From Willaertia magna (Eukaryota > Heterolobosea > Eutetramitea > Acrasida > Naegleriidae): DNA of 10,382 nucleotides. This document shows positions 8,301 to 10,382 of this stretch, in pieces. Where the stretch lies: NCBI GenBank assembly GCA_902984215.1, contig CADWAF010004638.1, forward strand, positions 1 through 10,382, in the 5' to 3' direction. Made by a program: the position numbers and the translations under genes. How positions within the stretch are numbered: position 1 is the stretch's first letter; the number at the start of each line of letters is the position of its first letter. The notes below the pieces were generated by a model. It was given only the letters and a program-made list of their open reading frames with translations. It searched no databases and was not told where the DNA came from.

Positions 8301-10382
8301 TATTGAAAATGATTTAAATTTAACTTCATTAGAATGTCCAGAACAAACTTATTGTACTTCACCTTACGTAATGGAACCAGAATTGTGCATTCCAAACGCT
8401 TCACAATCTCTTTATTGTCCTCCAGGTTCCACAACAAGAGTAAGTTTTTACAATTTTAATTTACAAAATTTTAAATATTTATAATAATTATTTAATTATT
8501 TAAAATATTTATAATATTTAATTTAATAATTATTTAATTTTAATAATAATAGCATGTATGTCCTGCAGGGTTTTATTGTTTAAGTCCAAAAGAAATTGCA
8601 GAATGTAGACGTACACAATACTGTCCAAACGGTACGTTCGTTCCACTTCCCTGTGAAGCCGGTTTTTATTGTCCAACACCAGCCGAATCCATTTTATGTC
8701 CCGAAGGATATTACTGTCCAGCCGGTTCCGTCGTTCCAACACCTTGTCCCCTAGTTTCCATTTGTCCGGCCGGTAGTAAAAGTTTATCAAAAAACTTTGT
8801 CGGTTTATTAATTGTAGTTTCCTTAATTATTGTAATCTTTATAACTTATAGAATTTATTTAATTATTAAACAATGTTGGAAAGTTAAAATGGATAAAAAA
8901 CGGGAAAAATATTATATTCAACGACCGCAATCCTTACCGAACCATTTTTTATTTGAACAAACAATTTTAATTGAAGATGATTTAATGAGTGATACAAATA
9001 CAACGTTTACAACGGGAACGGTTGGTAGTGAAATTATAAATATTAATTATGGAAGTGTTAATAATGTTAACGGTACTATAAATGGTAATAATAATACGAG
9101 TCCTTCGTTATCATCAAAATTAACGATTGGTGAGGCAATGGCCGAGTTTTATAAACCAATTAAAGTTGATATTGAATTTGAAGAGTTAGCGTTGAGATTA
9201 AAAACTGGAAGTAGAAAGAAAGTGTTAAATAATGTTACTGGAAGAATTGAGGGTGGAAAATTAACTGCAATTATGGGTGTAAGTTTATTTTTTATAATTT
9301 TTACAATTTTTTACAATTTTTGTAATTTTTGTAATCATGATTGTAATTATGATTGTAAAATGAAATATACAAAATAATAGCCAAGTGGTTGTGGTAAAAC
9401 AACACTAATGAACGTACTTAGCGGTCGCGCACAATCTTACGGTGATTTAACAGGGACCATTAAAATCAATAGCGTTCCAGCTAAACTACAAGATTTTAAA
9501 AAAGTTTCAGCTTTCGTTCCACAAGAAGATATCATGTTAAGAACAATGACAGTTGAAGAAATTATAATGTTTCATGCACGTACTAGATTAGATTATAAAA
9601 TTAAATTACCTAGAATAGAAAGAATGGTTAATGATATTATACAATTATTAGATTTATATGAAGTTAGAGATTCTATAATTGGTGATGAGAAAGTTAGAGG
9701 AATTTCTGGTGGACAGAGAAAACGTGTGAATATTGCGATGGAATTGGTGTCAGCGCCTTATGTTTTATTTTTAGATGAACCTACAAGGTTAGTTTTTTTT
9801 TAATTTTTTTAATTTTTGTAATGATTGATGTAAAATGATTTATTGTAATGATTGTTGTAATGATTATTGTAAATAATGATAGTGGATTGGATTCATTTGC
9901 TAGTCAAGAAGTTTGTAAAGCAATGAGAGATATTGCAGAAAGTGCAATTACTGTAGTTGCAGTTATTCATCAACCTAGATTTGAAATTTTTGTAAGTTTT
10001 TTGAAATTTCTTTTACATTTACACAAAAATAATAATTACAACAAAATACTTTACACAAAATAATAATTACAAAAAATAATTACACAAAAATATATAATTT
10101 AAACAAACATATAAAAAAAATAGGAAATGTTTCATAATGTAATTTTATTAGGTAAAGGAGGACAAGTAGTTTATCAAGGAAGTACAGATAAAGCATTAAA
10201 TTATTTTAAAGATGTTTTAGGATTACAATGTCCACCACATATTAATCCAAGTGATTTCTTTATTGATGTTATAAGTGATCCAAATACTGCTTTTGAAAAA
10301 TATTTTCATCCAAGTCCACTTTTAGAATTGACCATTACAACAACAAATAATGATATTAACAATAATAATATTAGTGATAATA
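5343..10382 (+). CDS. ABCG-family transporter with giant Cys-rich ectodomain, partial
   Basis: Exons: 5343-8148, 8225-8439, 8553-9278, 9381-9787, 9883-9991 and 10124 to the edge; 1,507 codons so far. Every junction keeps frame and joins conserved motifs. The frame opens at a TTG (5337), but ATG 5343 gives a basic n-region and hydrophobic core (about 18-36), a signal peptide. Then come an Asn-rich tract (41-77), a glycosylated region with propeller-like strands (about 195-745), CPxGxYC-type Cys repeats (about 780-1083) and a membrane span (1089-1112). The nucleotide-binding domain starts near 1208: Walker A GPSGCGKTT (Lys1255), Q-loop Gln1297, signature ISGGQ (1357-1361), Walker B LFLDEP (Asp1381, Glu1382), D-loop SGLDS (1385-1389), switch His1414; all are intact, so ATPase activity is expected. 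NPSDFFIDV after it is an ABCG hallmark, close to plant ABCG24/28 and yeast Adp1. The ABC2 membrane domain is off-window. Likely a half-transporter working as a dimer, probably moving lipids or hydrophobic compounds; substrate unknown. Confidence 0.9.
5463..5573 (+). repeat. Asn-rich tract after the signal peptide
   Basis: Units of AATAATTTAAA/AATAATTTTAAA encode NNL and NNF/KNN repeats at residues 41-77 of the ABC protein, directly after the predicted signal peptide. It is a low-complexity AT-rich slippage repeat, probably a flexible secreted linker. Confidence 0.7.
6411..6448 (+). repeat. GATTACAATAAT short repeat in ectodomain
   Basis: Three close copies of a TTACAATAA(C/T)-type unit encode DYNN repeats. 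The core TTACAA is the same hexamer that builds the LQN repeats of the exonuclease and the intron repeats, here read in another codon frame. Confidence 0.6.
8149..8224 (+). other. ABC gene intron 1 (76 nt, phase 1)
   Basis: Donor GTTA|GTAAGT, acceptor AATAATAAG|GTCC. Splicing rebuilds a Ser codon and gives PVSPGYFVD, linking two Cys repeats. Reading through hits TAA within six codons. The interior is almost only A and T, made of TTTAAATAA/TTTTAT units. Confidence 0.85.
8440..8552 (+). other. ABC gene intron 2 (113 nt, phase 0)
   Basis: Donor ACAAGA|GTAAGT, acceptor AATAATAATAG|CATG. Splicing joins PPGSTTR to HVCPAGFYC, completing a Cys repeat. It contains TTTACAATTTT and TTTACAAAATTTT units plus TATTTAATTAT repeats. 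Confidence 0.88.
9279..9380 (+). other. ABC gene intron 3 (102 nt, phase 0), inside Walker A
   Basis: Donor ATGGGT|GTAAGT, acceptor AAAATAATAG|CCAAG. Splicing creates GPSGCGKTT, with the break after the first Gly of the P-loop. The intron length is a multiple of three and its frame stays open until the TAA TAG of the acceptor itself. The interior is built of TTTTTACAA and TTGTAAT units. Confidence 0.93.
9788..9882 (+). other. ABC gene intron 4 (95 nt, phase 2), between Walker B and D-loop
   Basis: Donor ACAAG|GTTAGT (the one variant donor), acceptor AATGATAG|TGGA. Splicing gives LDEPTSGLDS across the junction. The interior holds four or more TTGTAATGAT-like units. Confidence 0.92.
9992..10123 (+). 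other. ABC gene intron 5 (132 nt, phase 0)
   Basis: Donor ATTTTT|GTAAGT, acceptor AAAAAAAATAG|GAAAT. Splicing joins HQPRFEIF to EMFHNVILLGKGG, the normal continuation of an ABCG nucleotide-binding domain. The interior is dense in TTACAA, TTACACAAAA and ATAATAATTAC repeats. Confidence 0.9.

Noticed and set aside
8530..8790. Minus-strand open frame over the Cys repeats
   Set aside because: Antisense shadow of the CPxGxYC coding exon, whose protein is conserved in the plus strand.
8149..10123. Frameshifted or broken ABC gene (multiple stops between pieces)
   Set aside because: Every break has GTAAGT or GTTAGT and AG boundaries, and joining them restores conserved motifs exactly, so these are introns, not pseudogene damage.

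Overview
The window is nuclear DNA from a very AT-rich eukaryote. Evidence: short spliceosomal introns (67-132 nt, GTAAGT donors, A/T-rich TAG or AAG acceptors without a pyrimidine tract), Asn-rich low-complexity tracts, A-runs before start codons, TTA/AAT-dominated codon use, and an ABCG transporter with a Cys-rich ectodomain. An amoeboid or flagellate protist with a dictyostelid-like genome style is my best guess. The group is not resolved: unlike dictyostelids, the promoter regions here are richer in G+C than much of the coding DNA.

Layout, left to right. (1) 1-1166, minus strand: the N-terminal 388 residues of a multi-pass membrane protein that runs off the left edge. (2) 1167-1680: a divergent promoter region with a TATA-like element and an E2F-like site. 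(3) 1681-3522, plus: an intronless DEDDy 3'-5' exonuclease (WRN/EXD2-like) carrying several blocks of LQN repeats, one of them inside the catalytic domain. (4) 3523-3640: a short convergent gap. (5) 3641-4895, minus: a two-exon beta-propeller (WD40-like) protein of 395 residues. (6) 4896-5342: a second divergent promoter, comparatively G+C-rich and holding three perfect palindromes. (7) 5343 to the right edge, plus: at least six exons of a large ABCG half-transporter with signal peptide, roughly 1,050-residue ectodomain (probable beta-propeller plus CPxGxYC repeats), one membrane span and an intact nucleotide-binding domain. The C-terminal membrane domain lies beyond the window.

The genes do not look like a pathway or cluster; this reads as ordinary compact protist gene spacing. 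What stands out is (a) the architecture and uneven intron distribution of the ABC gene, (b) a TTACAAAAT / TTGTAA short-repeat family found both in introns and, in one reading frame, in coding DNA, and (c) strong local swings in base composition (1/60 G+C at 2401-2460 against 32/60 at 8701-8760, counted directly).

The spliced models were derived by hand from splice motifs, reading-frame continuity and protein-family motifs; transcripts would confirm them.
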